A DNA stretch of 35,171 nt from Pluralibacter gergoviae ATCC 33028 = NBRC 105706 (GCF_001598855.1 NZ_BCZS01000042.1:1-35171), one strand, 5' to 3'. Shown: positions 7,077 through 14,914, numbered from the stretch's first letter. Program-made: numbers and translations. The notes: generated by a model from the sequence alone, not told the origin.

Positions 7077-7817
7077 TTATTCCGGAAGCGTTAGATGACT
7101 GTCTGGCAGGCTGAACCGGACGCCATACTGACGGCCGACATCGAGCGCAAACACGCGCGTGTAGGTTTCTGTAGTTTCCAGCCGGGAATGCCCGGCATAG
7201 GCCTGTACAACTTTCAGCGGAACCCCATGCTGGATCAGGTGCATACAGAAGCTGTGACGGAACGTGTGGCAGGTAACAGGGATACTAAAAGTGACAGAGT
7301 CACGTTTTGCGAGGTCCAGTGCCTTCCTGATCCAGTTACGCGGCGTGTTATCACTCTGCACCGGCCAGAGCAGCTGCTGTTTACCAATACGCAAGGTGGT
7401 CAGAAATTCACGCACCTTCCTGACATATTGAGGATCGGTCAGAGGAACAAGACGGAACACCTCTTCATCCTTGCCCGGCCTGCCGCGGCCACGCTGACGC
7501 TGTTTAAGCGTCTTCAGCCGGACAAACGGCCGGGAACCGTCAAGCTGAAAGCTGGCGCCGGTCAGCGCCAGCGCCTCATTAATACGCGCGCCCGTGTTCC
7601 AGAGGGTATCGAAAAGGACCTGCTGGCGCAGGTCTGGCACATACCGCAGAAACACCGACACCTCCGGGGCCAGCAGGTATTTGGGTAAATCAGCCTGGCT
7701 GGCCATCTCCCGCAGCGCCAGCGCATCGGCATAATCGAAGTAGGCATATGTCACGCGCCCGGTCCCGATGGCGTCGCTACGTGAATTCTGAGAAATTTGC
7801 AGGGGGAAAGTGTTCAA
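7077..7817 (-). CDS. tyrosine recombinase (ResD/XerD-like)
   Basis: 246 residues with the full catalytic set: R78 in GARINEAL, a lysine near 102-105, HTFRH at 184-188 (H184, R187), H210 in AYAGHSR, and Y219 in ETYTRV. Such plasmid recombinases resolve multimers at a res-like site so that each daughter cell receives a copy. The open frame begins with TTG at 7817 and lacks a good ribosome site, so the true start may be a GTG at residue 22. It follows the 7836-8084 gene by 18 bp and may share its operon. Confidence 0.88.
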   Translation of the reverse strand: MNTFPLQISQNSRSDAIGTGRVTYAYFDYADALALREMASQADLPKYLLAPEVSVFLRYVPDLRQQVLFDTLWNTGARINEALALTGASFQLDGSRPFVRLKTLKQRQRGRGRPGKDEEVFRLVPLTDPQYVRKVREFLTTLRIGKQQLLWPVQSDNTPRNWIRKALDLAKRDSVTFSIPVTCHTFRHSFCMHLIQHGVPLKVVQAYAGHSRLETTETYTRVFALDVGRQYGVRFSLPDSHLTLPE

Positions 7818-7835
7818 TTTTTTAAAATCCGCTAA

Positions 7836-8084
7836 TCAGCCGTCAGGCGACTGAATTTTATGAAATTTCTCGCTGAAATCGACCGCTTCCTGCATATCAA
7901 ACGTCATACTGCGGGTGGAAGCGGTCGAGCTCCAGCTTTTCCCGCCGCCGATCCCGTAGGGAGGTAGCGCCTGTCCGTGTAGCGGCTGGTTGTGTCGGGC
8001 GGCAAAAACCAGCTCCCCGACAGGTACTTTTAACATCATAGCAAACATATCCGCGCTGATTCGGCGGCCTTTCAATCCACTCAT
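7836..8084 (-). CDS. small hypothetical protein, possible DNA binder
   Basis: 82 residues. The ATG at 8084 overlaps the stop of the lipoprotein gene (ATGA), so translation is coupled. The N-terminal half (GRRISADMFAMMLKVPVGELVFAA) could form a helix-turn-helix-like pair; the rest is polar. Not recognised as a known family. Confidence 0.6.
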   Translation of the reverse strand: MSGLKGRRISADMFAMMLKVPVGELVFAARHNQPLHGQALPPYGIGGGKSWSSTASTRSMTFDMQEAVDFSEKFHKIQSPDG

Positions 8085-8566
8085 AACAACCTGTAACTGA
8101 ATCCTGTACCACGACTTTTGTTGTAAATCTGCTGACCAGACTGACCTTCATCTTCACTGAATACCACCATACGGCGGCCGTTAGTCAGTGAATCCATTTT
8201 ACGCTGTGCGCCATTATCGTCATAACGCACAGGCAGGCACGCACCTTTATGGCTGTTTTCACTCTCGACGCGGAACACCCTTACCCTGACGGCGTTCTTC
8301 CGCACCTGGTCAGGATCTTCACCACTGACCACACCCGTCAGTTTCTGAAGCGTATCTGCCGGACTGCTGTACTCAGCCTGGCTGAGATAGCGGCCGTTCG
8401 GGGTTAACCAGAAATCCTGGCTGTCACTGACACGGTAGGTTTCGCCGTGGCTGGCGATGCCTGAGACGTTACAGAAGCGGTCATAATCGGTGGGCTGTCC
8501 GGGGAGCATGGCGCACCCTGTCAGCAGCAGTGCCGGCAGGGCGGCGACGTATCCTTTGAATTTCAT
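8081..8566 (-). CDS. putative outer-membrane lipoprotein
   Basis: 161 residues starting with a short lipoprotein signal and lipobox LTGC (15-18); Ala after the Cys fits outer-membrane sorting. The mature protein has two Cys (in RFCNVSG and HKGACLPV) that may form a disulfide in the periplasm. No family recognised. ATGA overlaps link it to the gene before (8563-9150) and the gene after (7836-8084). Confidence 0.75.
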   Translation of the reverse strand: MKFKGYVAALPALLLTGCAMLPGQPTDYDRFCNVSGIASHGETYRVSDSQDFWLTPNGRYLSQAEYSSPADTLQKLTGVVSGEDPDQVRKNAVRVRVFRVESENSHKGACLPVRYDDNGAQRKMDSLTNGRRMVVFSEDEGQSGQQIYNKSRGTGFSYRLL

Positions 8567-9150
8567 GTTGTCTCCTGTTCAGGATGAACCATTTCGGCCG
8601 GTGGCCGGTATCCCGGATACGGGATAAACGGCGCATCGGTGGCAATAAGGTCTAGCAGCTTCTGGCCACTGACCAGGATCATGCGGCTGTCTCCGCGAAT
8701 GAGCGATTTGGTGCCTTCGCGCGTTTTGCCGGTATGGCAGAAAAAACCGCGGGCACCGGTGGCGTTCAGCAGGTCGCTGAAGTCACGGACGTGGCCAACG
8801 GCAATATAGCTGGTATAGCGTTTGGCCTGGATAAGCCAGGTCTGGCCATCAATCTTCACACGGCCATCAATCCCGCCGTCACCGGTATACCGGCGGTTAC
8901 GGATCACTTCAAAGCCCCGGCGTTCAAAGCCTTCAAGCAGCAGCTCTTCGAACACAAACGGGTCAATCTTGCGCAGATAGGCAATTTTCTGCCCGAAATG
9001 CGGAAACGTATTAATTTTATCGATCACACGTACCGCGCTGGCCTGTTTCCGTTCGTGCCGGCGCCGGCGTCGCCGTGTACCCTGCCAGAGGCCATACAGC
9101 AGGATACCCGCAAGGATAAAAGAGCCGACAACATGGATGGACTCATTCAT
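8563..9150 (-). CDS. membrane-anchored Mrr-type restriction endonuclease-like protein
   Basis: 195 residues. An N-terminal membrane segment (about 7-24) is followed by a run of Arg (RRRRRRHERK), which would keep the rest in the cytoplasm. Residues 60-165 form a PD-(D/E)xK nuclease domain of the Mrr_cat family: GFEVIRNRRYTGDGGIDG carries the catalytic Asp, and LIQAKRY is the Q-x-K element. Mrr relatives cut modified DNA, but membrane-tethered plasmid versions have no settled role; protection against incoming DNA or processing during transfer are possibilities. Overlaps both neighbours by a few bases. Confidence 0.82.
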   Translation of the reverse strand: MNESIHVVGSFILAGILLYGLWQGTRRRRRRHERKQASAVRVIDKINTFPHFGQKIAYLRKIDPFVFEELLLEGFERRGFEVIRNRRYTGDGGIDGRVKIDGQTWLIQAKRYTSYIAVGHVRDFSDLLNATGARGFFCHTGKTREGTKSLIRGDSRMILVSGQKLLDLIATDAPFIPYPGYRPPAEMVHPEQETT

Positions 9151-9391
9151 TATCGATCCTCAGCACTTCATACTTCAGCTGCCGCAGCAGCCTGTCTTTG
9201 CTCATGGTTTTCAGGGTGGGCCATTCCGCTTTCAGCGTCAGCGCGACGGTGGCAAGTTGTATGGTCCGGGGTACTGTCTCACCGTCCTCATATTTTACCA
9301 GGCTGGTACGGCTGATACCGAGCTCAGCCGCGGCGCGTTCCTGGGTCCAGTTCAGGCCTCGTCGCCACAGGATCAAGTCAAAGCCGGTCAA
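9143..9391 (-). CDS. XRE-family transcriptional regulator
   Basis: 82 residues; residues 5-45 are a standard XRE helix-turn-helix (LNWTQERAAAELGISRTSLVKYEDGE). The start is a TTG at 9391 that overlaps the previous gene's TGA, with translation coupled to it. It is the likely regulator of its own operon, and the 24-bp palindrome at 9917-9940 just upstream of the operon is a natural candidate operator. Confidence 0.82.
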   Translation of the reverse strand: MTGFDLILWRRGLNWTQERAAAELGISRTSLVKYEDGETVPRTIQLATVALTLKAEWPTLKTMSKDRLLRQLKYEVLRIDNE

Positions 9392-9849
9392 TCCGCCGCA
9401 CTCCCATGCTCAGTGCCGGGCTTCGTGCCGGCGGGTACGGCCTCTTTCCCCTGTGCCTTTTTTTCCGCCGGGGCCGGGTAGGCCGAGGCCAGTTGTGCCC
9501 GGAAATCACGCCACGCTGACAGCCAGAGCGCATCAGATACCTGGTCAGACGACAGATTAAGGACCGCATTGCGGTCACGCCAGTGGCTAAATGTCTGAGC
9601 CGGCAGGCCGGCACGCCGGCGCAACTGCTGCTCGTCGAAATAGGCACACTGAACCAGGAGGTGTCTGACGTTCTGCGGGACAACTTCATCCCTGGCCCCT
9701 TCCGGCACAGCCAGCATCCCGGCGCTGCATATCCCCTGAATGCCCGCCTCGGTATAAATCTGCTGCAGATTGGTATCATCACCCTGCGCAGCGCCGGCGG
9801 TGTGCGCCACAACCAGCATGATGCCGGCAATAAGTGGTTTCTTCATCAT
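9388..9849 (-). CDS. putative secreted protein
   Basis: 153 residues with a signal peptide (about 1-20, MMKKPLIAG ... HTAGAAQG). The mature part has two Cys (about 41 and 68) and a basic, Ala/Pro-rich tail. No family recognised. It is the first gene of an overlapping five-gene run down to 7836; the double ATG at 9849/9846 has GGAG about 10 nt upstream. Confidence 0.7.
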   Translation of the reverse strand: MMKKPLIAGIMLVVAHTAGAAQGDDTNLQQIYTEAGIQGICSAGMLAVPEGARDEVVPQNVRHLLVQCAYFDEQQLRRRAGLPAQTFSHWRDRNAVLNLSSDQVSDALWLSAWRDFRAQLASAYPAPAEKKAQGKEAVPAGTKPGTEHGSAAD

Positions 9850-9916
9850 ACGTACTCAGCTCCTGGCCGAATCCTGGTGGGCTGGCCTGTTATAATCTGC
9901 CTGTATTTATAGCCTG

Positions 9917-9940
9917 AAAATGTTCATATTTGAACATTTT
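9917..9940. promoter_or_regulatory. 24-bp palindromic operator between divergent genes
   Basis: AAAATGTTCA (9917-9926) and TGAACATTTT (9931-9940) are perfect 10-bp arms around TATT. It lies between the operon starting at 9849 (minus) and the gene starting at 9990 (plus), so one bound repressor could control both. The form is typical of XRE-family operators, and an XRE gene is second in the minus operon. Confidence 0.75.
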
Positions 9941-9989
9941 TTATGTATATTAATTCCGCAAATTCGCCATAAACACAACAGGAGACGCG

Positions 9990-10538
9990 ATGGATATCAA
10001 CTACTACGATGAACATCAGGAAGAATTTGAGGCGGTTAAACTGGCGCTGAAGGGCGAAATGGAGAGGATCTGGGGCTCCATGCTGAAAGAAAGCGGGGAT
10101 AGCCTGGATGATGAAGCCACGTACCTGAACCTGTTTGAAGAACTGCAGTACACCTTCTCTCCGTCCAGCTTCAGTAAGCTCACCCCGTCGCAGGATCTGG
10201 ATGAAGATAAAATTGCCGCCTTTGTGGCCAGAACCCGCGGCTATAAGTACGGCATCACGATCAAAGCCCGGCCAGGCCATCTGCAGAAATGGCTGAAAGG
10301 CCGAATCCAGCCACTTGAGGACGCGGCTGGCACAAACCTGTGCTGGATCGACACAGCCACCATTGTGCATATCGGTGCCGGTCAGCAGTTCGACGATCAG
10401 TATTACCTCACCGTGACCACAAAGACCGGACAGAGCTACCGCGTGAATGATGTCCGTCTGCCAGGTCGTCTTCTGGAAGCCGCACAGGAAACCCTGTTGT
10501 TCAGGGCGCTGGATTCAAGCACTGGCGGTAATTTCTGA
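9990..10538 (+). CDS. hypothetical acidic protein
   Basis: 182 residues, acidic (many Glu/Asp in the first 90), without signal or membrane segment. The ATG at 9990 has AGGAG 6-7 nt upstream. It is the only plus-strand gene between 1 and 12600, stands divergent to the 9849 operon across the shared palindrome, and ends before the 10644-10678 terminator. Not recognised. Confidence 0.7.
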   Translation: MDINYYDEHQEEFEAVKLALKGEMERIWGSMLKESGDSLDDEATYLNLFEELQYTFSPSSFSKLTPSQDLDEDKIAAFVARTRGYKYGITIKARPGHLQKWLKGRIQPLEDAAGTNLCWIDTATIVHIGAGQQFDDQYYLTVTTKTGQSYRVNDVRLPGRLLEAAQETLLFRALDSSTGGNF

Positions 10539-10643
10539 TACGGAGTTGCACCACGTTTATCGGGTACTTATACTGACAGTGATTAACAGATTAATTTTCC
10601 GTTTACTCCGACAGAAAGTTAAGTAGTAAAAAGGTCTATAATT

Positions 10644-10678
10644 AAAAGGCGCCCTTCCTCACCAGTTGGACGCCTTTT
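10644..10678. terminator. bidirectional intrinsic terminator
   Basis: AAAAGGCG (10644-10651) pairs with CGCCTTTT (10671-10678), flanked by A and T runs. It sits between converging genes 9990-10538 (+) and 10699-11418 (-) and can serve both. Confidence 0.8.
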
Positions 10679-10698
10679 GTATATCCTTATTCATTTCA

Positions 10699-11418
10699 TC
10701 AAATGTCGGTCCGAGAACTGTCCGCGGCAAGTTTCTGAATTGCACTGATCTCATCCCCGGTCAGATGGTCCCGACTGTCCAGCTGCAGCACGTCTTTGCT
10801 CCGTACCTCCCAGAAGTAGGTACGCCGGCTGTCCTTGAGAAAACGATAGACGTTGACCAGCTCGCCCGCGGCACGCTGATCGCCCGCCTGCCAGGCTTTG
10901 ACGTACAGGGTCGCCGCTCTCCGGGAATCCTGCAGAACGTACTGGCCCGCCTGCAGTACATCGCCGGCACGCATCAGCAACGCCTGATTTTTGCTGTCCA
11001 CCGGCGCCGACTCTGCCAGTGCAACAAGCCGCTCAGCCGCCTGCCCGGCCTTCTGTGGATCAATATCGCGCGGATACACATCCGGCGTCTTGCTGCCTGG
11101 GTCAAACAGGAACACCAGTGCCGGTACGGAACCCTTTTCAACGGCTTTCAGGACCATATCCCGCGTGGCCTCATCCCGCGCCCGACATGCTTTATCCGTG
11201 GAAGCAAAATTACCAAACAGAAATGCCCCCAGCGAGTCGCAGTCCCGGCCGTAGTCGCCGGACTGCTGTTCGAACGAGTCCAGCGCCAGAAACGGATCGT
11301 CGGCCTTCAGCGCCGCCATGCGGGCGGCTTCAAACTTCAGCGCTTCCTGTTTGTTATCACAGCCCGCCAGGAGCCCGGCGCACAATGGCAGTACAAAAAG
11401 AATGCCTCGCATGTTCAT
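10699..11418 (-). CDS. putative inner-membrane lipoprotein with helical repeats
   Basis: 239 residues with a lipoprotein signal and lipobox LLAGC (17-21 region); Asp after the Cys suggests inner-membrane retention. The mature part is mostly helical, and stretches such as AATLYVKAWQAGDQRAAGEL resemble Sel1/TPR-like repeats, so it may be a scaffold protein. It overlaps the end of the 11415-11999 gene (ATGA) and is last in its operon. Confidence 0.72.
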   Translation of the reverse strand: MNMRGILFVLPLCAGLLAGCDNKQEALKFEAARMAALKADDPFLALDSFEQQSGDYGRDCDSLGAFLFGNFASTDKACRARDEATRDMVLKAVEKGSVPALVFLFDPGSKTPDVYPRDIDPQKAGQAAERLVALAESAPVDSKNQALLMRAGDVLQAGQYVLQDSRRAATLYVKAWQAGDQRAAGELVNVYRFLKDSRRTYFWEVRSKDVLQLDSRDHLTGDEISAIQKLAADSSRTDI

Positions 11419-11999
11419 GACTCTTCTCCCTGTTCGTTTTCACCTGCCCGGTATGCCCGCTGCCCCTTATAACCCAGCAGGGATTCGCACATCAGGTCAG
11501 TGATGCGTGCAATAGCGAGATCCGCATTGTCAGCACGCAGGGAAATCACGGCCGTTTCGCCCCGGTGCGCGGCGTTCCAGAATCCGGGCAGCAGCGTCTG
11601 GAACCGGGCCCGGTCATCCCCCTCCGACAGCAGGGCTGCATCCGGCAGCCGTTCGCGGATCACCGCTTCACTGGCCTCGCGCAGGATATCGTCACGACTC
11701 CAGATGCACAGCGTTGCCGGTCCGCTGCGCATGAGGATAGTAGCGGCGTCAGCCATACTCAGTGTATCCAGCTTCAGCATCTCCATGCCCGGCCGACGCA
11801 GCACAAATCCTATGGGCCTGCGGTACTTGCCCAGCTGCAGCAGATCGTCGTCTGTAAGCAGCTCAAGGCCTCGCTGCAGGACCAGATGAAGCACGTCCGC
11901 TTCTTTGACCGGGCGGATCAGGTTTTGCCTGGCATTTGCCCGGACGGTCAGAACTTCAATACGATGCCAGAGCTCGTCATTAATATGCTTGGTGGCCAT
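11415..11999 (-). CDS. hypothetical protein with possible RHH-type N-terminus
   Basis: 194 residues. The first 55 (TKHINDELWHRIEVLTVRAN, then KEADVLHLVLQRGLELL) have the strand-helix-helix look of ribbon-helix-helix DNA-binding proteins. The remainder (FVLRRPGMEMLKLDTLSMAD and on) is unrecognised. The start lies 5 bp after the 12005-12277 stop, and its end overlaps the lipoprotein gene, so they form one operon. Confidence 0.65.
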   Translation of the reverse strand: MATKHINDELWHRIEVLTVRANARQNLIRPVKEADVLHLVLQRGLELLTDDDLLQLGKYRRPIGFVLRRPGMEMLKLDTLSMADAATILMRSGPATLCIWSRDDILREASEAVIRERLPDAALLSEGDDRARFQTLLPGFWNAAHRGETAVISLRADNADLAIARITDLMCESLLGYKGQRAYRAGENEQGEES

Positions 12000-12004
12000 C
12001 GCGT

Positions 12005-12277
12005 CTACACCTCCGTTTCAAAAACGTGCATAACCAGGTTTACGCTGGCCTGCACCATCTGCACGGTCCCGATAAACCTGGCGCCAGTGAAGGACTCAGC
12101 CAGCGGCATTCCCGTGCCGGCCACCAGGAAGCGCCGCGGCTCAGTCGGCGCGTCAGTGTCAACCCGCGCCCAGAGACAGATATCATCGCCCTGCGTGCCC
12201 ACACTGAGGATCGTCGCGCCGGCGGGCATATCCAGGGTGATTTGTGGTTCAAGTACATATTTCCAGATAGTGTTCAT
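12005..12277 (-). CDS. DUF7352-like protein
   Basis: 90 residues. The pattern IWKYVLE, then LDMPAGATILSVGTQGDDICLWARVD and RRFLVAGTG matches a small beta-rich family common in phages and plasmids (DUF7352). Function unknown. It is the second gene of the operon from 12597 and starts 14 bp after the first gene's stop. Confidence 0.7.
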   Translation of the reverse strand: MNTIWKYVLEPQITLDMPAGATILSVGTQGDDICLWARVDTDAPTEPRRFLVAGTGMPLAESFTGARFIGTVQMVQASVNLVMHVFETEV

Positions 12278-12291
12278 TGTGATCCCGTTAT

Positions 12292-12597
12292 TTACCGGTC
12301 AGAGGGTTTGCCGGAGCGCAGCGTATGGCCTGTCGGGGCATGGCCAGCATCGATAGTGAACGGCGCGCCCGGACCGCGAAAAACGTCCGTATCGAGGGCG
12401 GCAGGTTCGCCGGCAGCGACCGGCCGGACCATGCCCATATCGTAGCTGTCCGGCAGGTTATCCGGCAGGCAGGCCTGCGTGTAGTCGTCCGCGACCTTCT
12501 GCGCCTCTTCCTGCGTGGGGTAACGACCCAGCACGCCGGTGATCTCTTTCTTCAGTCCGAAGCCGTAGCCGCGAACCTTGTACGCTTCATATTCCAT
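12292..12597 (-). CDS. small hypothetical protein, first gene of a four-gene operon
   Basis: 101 residues from the ATG at 12597, chosen because GGAG is 8 nt upstream; a GTG three codons earlier (12606) has no room for a ribosome site. The first 40 residues (YEAYKVRGYGFGLKKEITGV, YPTQEEAQKVADDY) look like a small alpha/beta domain with an AP2/SPOR-like rhythm; the tail is low in structure. Family not recognised. Confidence 0.6.
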   Translation of the reverse strand: MEYEAYKVRGYGFGLKKEITGVLGRYPTQEEAQKVADDYTQACLPDNLPDSYDMGMVRPVAAGEPAALDTDVFRGPGAPFTIDAGHAPTGHTLRSGKPSDR

Positions 12598-12606
12598 CCC
12601 GTTCAC

Positions 12607-13123
12607 TCCGTTTGCCGTTGTTTACTGAATAACCACACTCTAATAAATTAGGTTTCATGCGTAAATTATAAATATTTAGATTTAGCACTAAAAGCCAATT
12701 GATTGAAGCAACACACTGGTAATAATCACGCTGCGTGACGACCGCACGATTTACCCCGCCGGATGATTCGCCCACTTATCTTTTCACCCTGTGACTTTTA
12801 CGCCCGTAATCACCGGAAAATACCTTTTCGCCGGCGCCGCTATTGCGGAAAAAACGCAAATACCGAAAAAAACGAAATCAACAGGGAGAGGAAGGCAGGG
12901 GAACGGTCGCGCGGCTGCCGGCGCGGACACCATATCTTGTGCCGTTCTCAGCTGACGGAGCCACTACATATAGCGTTATCCACAGAAACGGTGGATAAGT
13001 GGCGGCGCTGCGGAGAATACCGCTAAACCGCAACGGTGAAAAAATGTGGTCCCGCGCGCAAAAGTGCGGTACAAATGGCTGTACATTATGTAAAGCCAGA
13101 TGACTGTACAAAAAGGAAGGAGC
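12607..13123. other. 517-bp divergent intergenic region
   Basis: No convincing gene. The left part (about 12640-12700) is AT-rich; the middle is mixed, with A-rich runs near 12850. The pair of DnaA boxes at 12976-12998 and three GTACA repeats (near 13070, 13080 and 13105) lie in the right part, the latter just before the DinJ-like gene. It must hold the promoters for the operons on both sides. Confidence 0.6.
12976..12998. promoter_or_regulatory. inverted pair of DnaA boxes
   Basis: TTATCCACA (12976-12984) is a perfect DnaA box. GGTGGATAA (12990-12998) is, on the other strand, TTATCCACC, 8 of 9. The arms TTATCCAC/GTGGATAA are exact inverted repeats around 7 bp. DnaA may bind here to regulate transcription or assist replication; no rep gene is in the window. 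Confidence 0.65.
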
Positions 13124-13759
13124 ATGACCGGGTTGTTTGAACGTAAAAAACGGGCCAAAAACGCCCAGCTGACCGTGCGTCTCGATGAGCAGCTGAAGAA
13201 ACGCGCCGAACTGCGTCTGGAGGCAATGGGGATGACCGCCACGGAAGCGGTGGAGCAGCTTTACCGCTTCATCGCCGATCACGGCCGGATGCCCGTCACG
13301 GAGCGTATCGTCACATTTGACATCCTGTCACAGCGCGGCCGCGCCATCGCCCTCAATCCCGCCGACGCTGTGACCGAAAACTCCCGGCGGTTTCTGCAGT
13401 CGCTGGGAGCTGTGGAAGTGGTCTGCTGCGATCCCGCTGCATTTGAACAGGCGGTGCTTGAATATTTCAGCCTGTATGTGCCCGACCAGGCTGCCTGTTT
13501 ACTGGCCGGTGTACTGAACGTCACGTTCATGGTTAATGCCGCCAGTCGCGTGAAAGAAGACTGGCATGACAGGCTGCTGTCCCTGTTACAGCGCGACTTT
13601 GATTTCAGCGAAGAACAGTCAGTGACGTTCATTAACAGCATCGTAGACAGCGAACATGTCGATCCTGCCATCGTCAGTCGAAATAATACGGCCTGGCGGA
13701 GCGGAAAAAGCACCGGTTCCGGCGCCGGCGAATCGCCAGAGCCGGGAGCCCCGGAATGA
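13124..13759 (+). CDS. DinJ/RelB-like RHH protein with long C-terminal domain
   Basis: 211 residues from the ATG at 13124, which has a strong GGAAGGAG site; an earlier in-frame start at 13100 lacks one. Residues 14-60 (LTVRLDEQLKKRAELRLEAM, TATEAVEQLYRFIADHGRMP) match the ribbon-helix-helix domain of RelB/DinJ antitoxins. DinJ itself is about 86 residues; this protein has some 150 extra. No RelE/YafQ-like toxin follows; the next gene overlaps by 4 bp and is DUF6884-like. GTACA repeats upstream may be its own binding sites. Confidence 0.78.
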   Translation: MTGLFERKKRAKNAQLTVRLDEQLKKRAELRLEAMGMTATEAVEQLYRFIADHGRMPVTERIVTFDILSQRGRAIALNPADAVTENSRRFLQSLGAVEVVCCDPAAFEQAVLEYFSLYVPDQAACLLAGVLNVTFMVNAASRVKEDWHDRLLSLLQRDFDFSEEQSVTFINSIVDSEHVDPAIVSRNNTAWRSGKSTGSGAGESPEPGAPE

Positions 13760-14439
13760 ACAGACGCCTCCACCTCATCACCACCTGTACACAGCGCAAG
13801 GCGGGCCGCGTGGAGGATACCGTTTTTCCGGGCGACGCTTCCCTTGATGACGCCTTTGACGGCTGGTACAGGCTGATCGCCCAGGCCGCCCGCCGTCCTG
13901 GCAGGTTGCAGGAAACGGGAGAGCTTTACCGGGGCGCACACTGGCTGCGTGCCCGCGGTATCGCGGCGCGGTGGCCGGGCATCGAGCTGTGGGCCATGTC
14001 GGCCGGTCTGGGGCTGCGCCACCATACCGATCCGGCGGTCGCGTATGAGGCAACGTTTCACGCCATGCCCTTCGCGCCGGCGACCGTCTGGGGCTCACTG
14101 ACGGCACGGCCCCCGCTGGCGGGCCGCTGCGCCTCCCTGGCTGAGCTGATGCAACGCTGCCCGGACGATCGCTTTGTGATCGCCGGTTCACCCGTGTATA
14201 TCAGCGCGGCTGAGCAGGATATTCTGGCCGGCGTGCCGGCACTGCATGATGCGGCCGCTCAGCTGATTATCGTGACCTCACAGGGCTATCGTGGTCCGCT
14301 GCAGCCGTTTCTGAAAAGAAGCCGCGCGGACATGATGGCGACCCTGAAATCGAACATGACGTGCCTGAATATTGCCTGCGCCGGCGCCCTGATTGACGCC
14401 ATGATGCAGGCAGACGCCCGGCAGGCGGCGACCATTTAA
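13756..14439 (+). CDS. DUF6884-like protein coupled to the DinJ-like gene
   Basis: 227 residues. The order of motifs, LITTCTQRKAG (7-17), GELYRGAHWLRARGIA, then ELWAMSAGLGLR and a central SPVYIS, fits the CSxxK ... LYxG ... SAxxGL pattern of DUF6884 and of the related domain in archaeosine synthase. Those proteins are linked to modified-base chemistry or are uncharacterised. It overlaps the DinJ-like gene by ATGA, so the two products are made together. Call is from motif pattern only. Confidence 0.6.
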   Translation: MNRRLHLITTCTQRKAGRVEDTVFPGDASLDDAFDGWYRLIAQAARRPGRLQETGELYRGAHWLRARGIAARWPGIELWAMSAGLGLRHHTDPAVAYEATFHAMPFAPATVWGSLTARPPLAGRCASLAELMQRCPDDRFVIAGSPVYISAAEQDILAGVPALHDAAAQLIIVTSQGYRGPLQPFLKRSRADMMATLKSNMTCLNIACAGALIDAMMQADARQAATI

Positions 14440-14451
14440 TACAGACAGAGA

Positions 14452-14470
14452 CTGGCGCTACCGTCGCCAG
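14452..14470 (+). promoter_or_regulatory. leader hairpin before a small membrane-protein gene
   Basis: CTGGCG (14452-14457) pairs with CGCCAG (14465-14470) around loop CTACCGT, ending a few bases before the AAGGGGG ribosome site of the gene at 14484. GGCGCTACCGTCG here is identical to plus-strand 3226-3238 in the leader of the minus-strand gene at 3202. Confidence 0.5.
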
Positions 14471-14483
14471 AAGGGGGTTTTAC

Positions 14484-14702
14484 ATGTTCAGCATCATTTA
14501 TCACGCCGGCGCAGCCGTCCTTTTCCTGGTCATGAGCCTGGCGGCCGGCGCCGGCCTCCTGCTTCATGGCCATGAATATACGACAGGTCATTTCTGGAAC
14601 ATGACGGGGCTGTGCATTGTGTCAACTCTCGTCTGGATCTGGGCTGTAGCTCAGGCAAAAGAAGCCTGGTACATTTCACGAAACATCAAAAAAGGACTCT
14701 GA
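14484..14702 (+). CDS. small membrane protein, two transmembrane segments
   Basis: 72 residues with two hydrophobic helices (about 5-27 and 38-57) and a basic C-terminal tail (ISRNIKKGL). AAGGGGG lies about 9 nt before the ATG. No family recognised. The next gene starts 2 bp after its stop. Confidence 0.65.
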   Translation: MFSIIYHAGAAVLFLVMSLAAGAGLLLHGHEYTTGHFWNMTGLCIVSTLVWIWAVAQAKEAWYISRNIKKGL

Positions 14703-14704
14703 CC

Positions 14705-14914
14705 ATGAAAGATGAAATTCGCCACGAAAAACCCGTTGAAGTGAATATACAGCTGACACACAGAGAAGCGCAGGCTCTGGCGCAACTGGTTAAGCGTCTG
14801 GGATTCAGTGACTGCCGCGGCCTGGCGACGTCAGATATTGAGGCATATCTGATGATGGATGGAATCAACCAGATCATGAAAGCACTGGCTGAAGAGGGCT
14901 ATGCACCGCGATAA
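14705..14914 (+). CDS. small DUF7706-like protein
   Basis: 69 residues from the ATG at 14705, with AGGA upstream in the preceding gene's last codons. The text EVNIQLTHREAQALAQLVKRLGF followed by DIEAYLMMDGINQIMKALAE is typical of a small plasmid protein family annotated DUF7706. Probably helical and cytosolic; function unknown. Confidence 0.62.
   Translation: MKDEIRHEKPVEVNIQLTHREAQALAQLVKRLGFSDCRGLATSDIEAYLMMDGINQIMKALAEEGYAPR

Noticed and set aside
10613..10678. A small RNA with TATAAT at 10637 and the terminator right after
   Set aside because: No -35 at a useful distance; the terminator is explained by the two converging genes.
13279..14061. Long minus-strand open frame, 260 codons
   Set aside because: It is the antisense of two well-supported coupled genes and has no ribosome site or family features.
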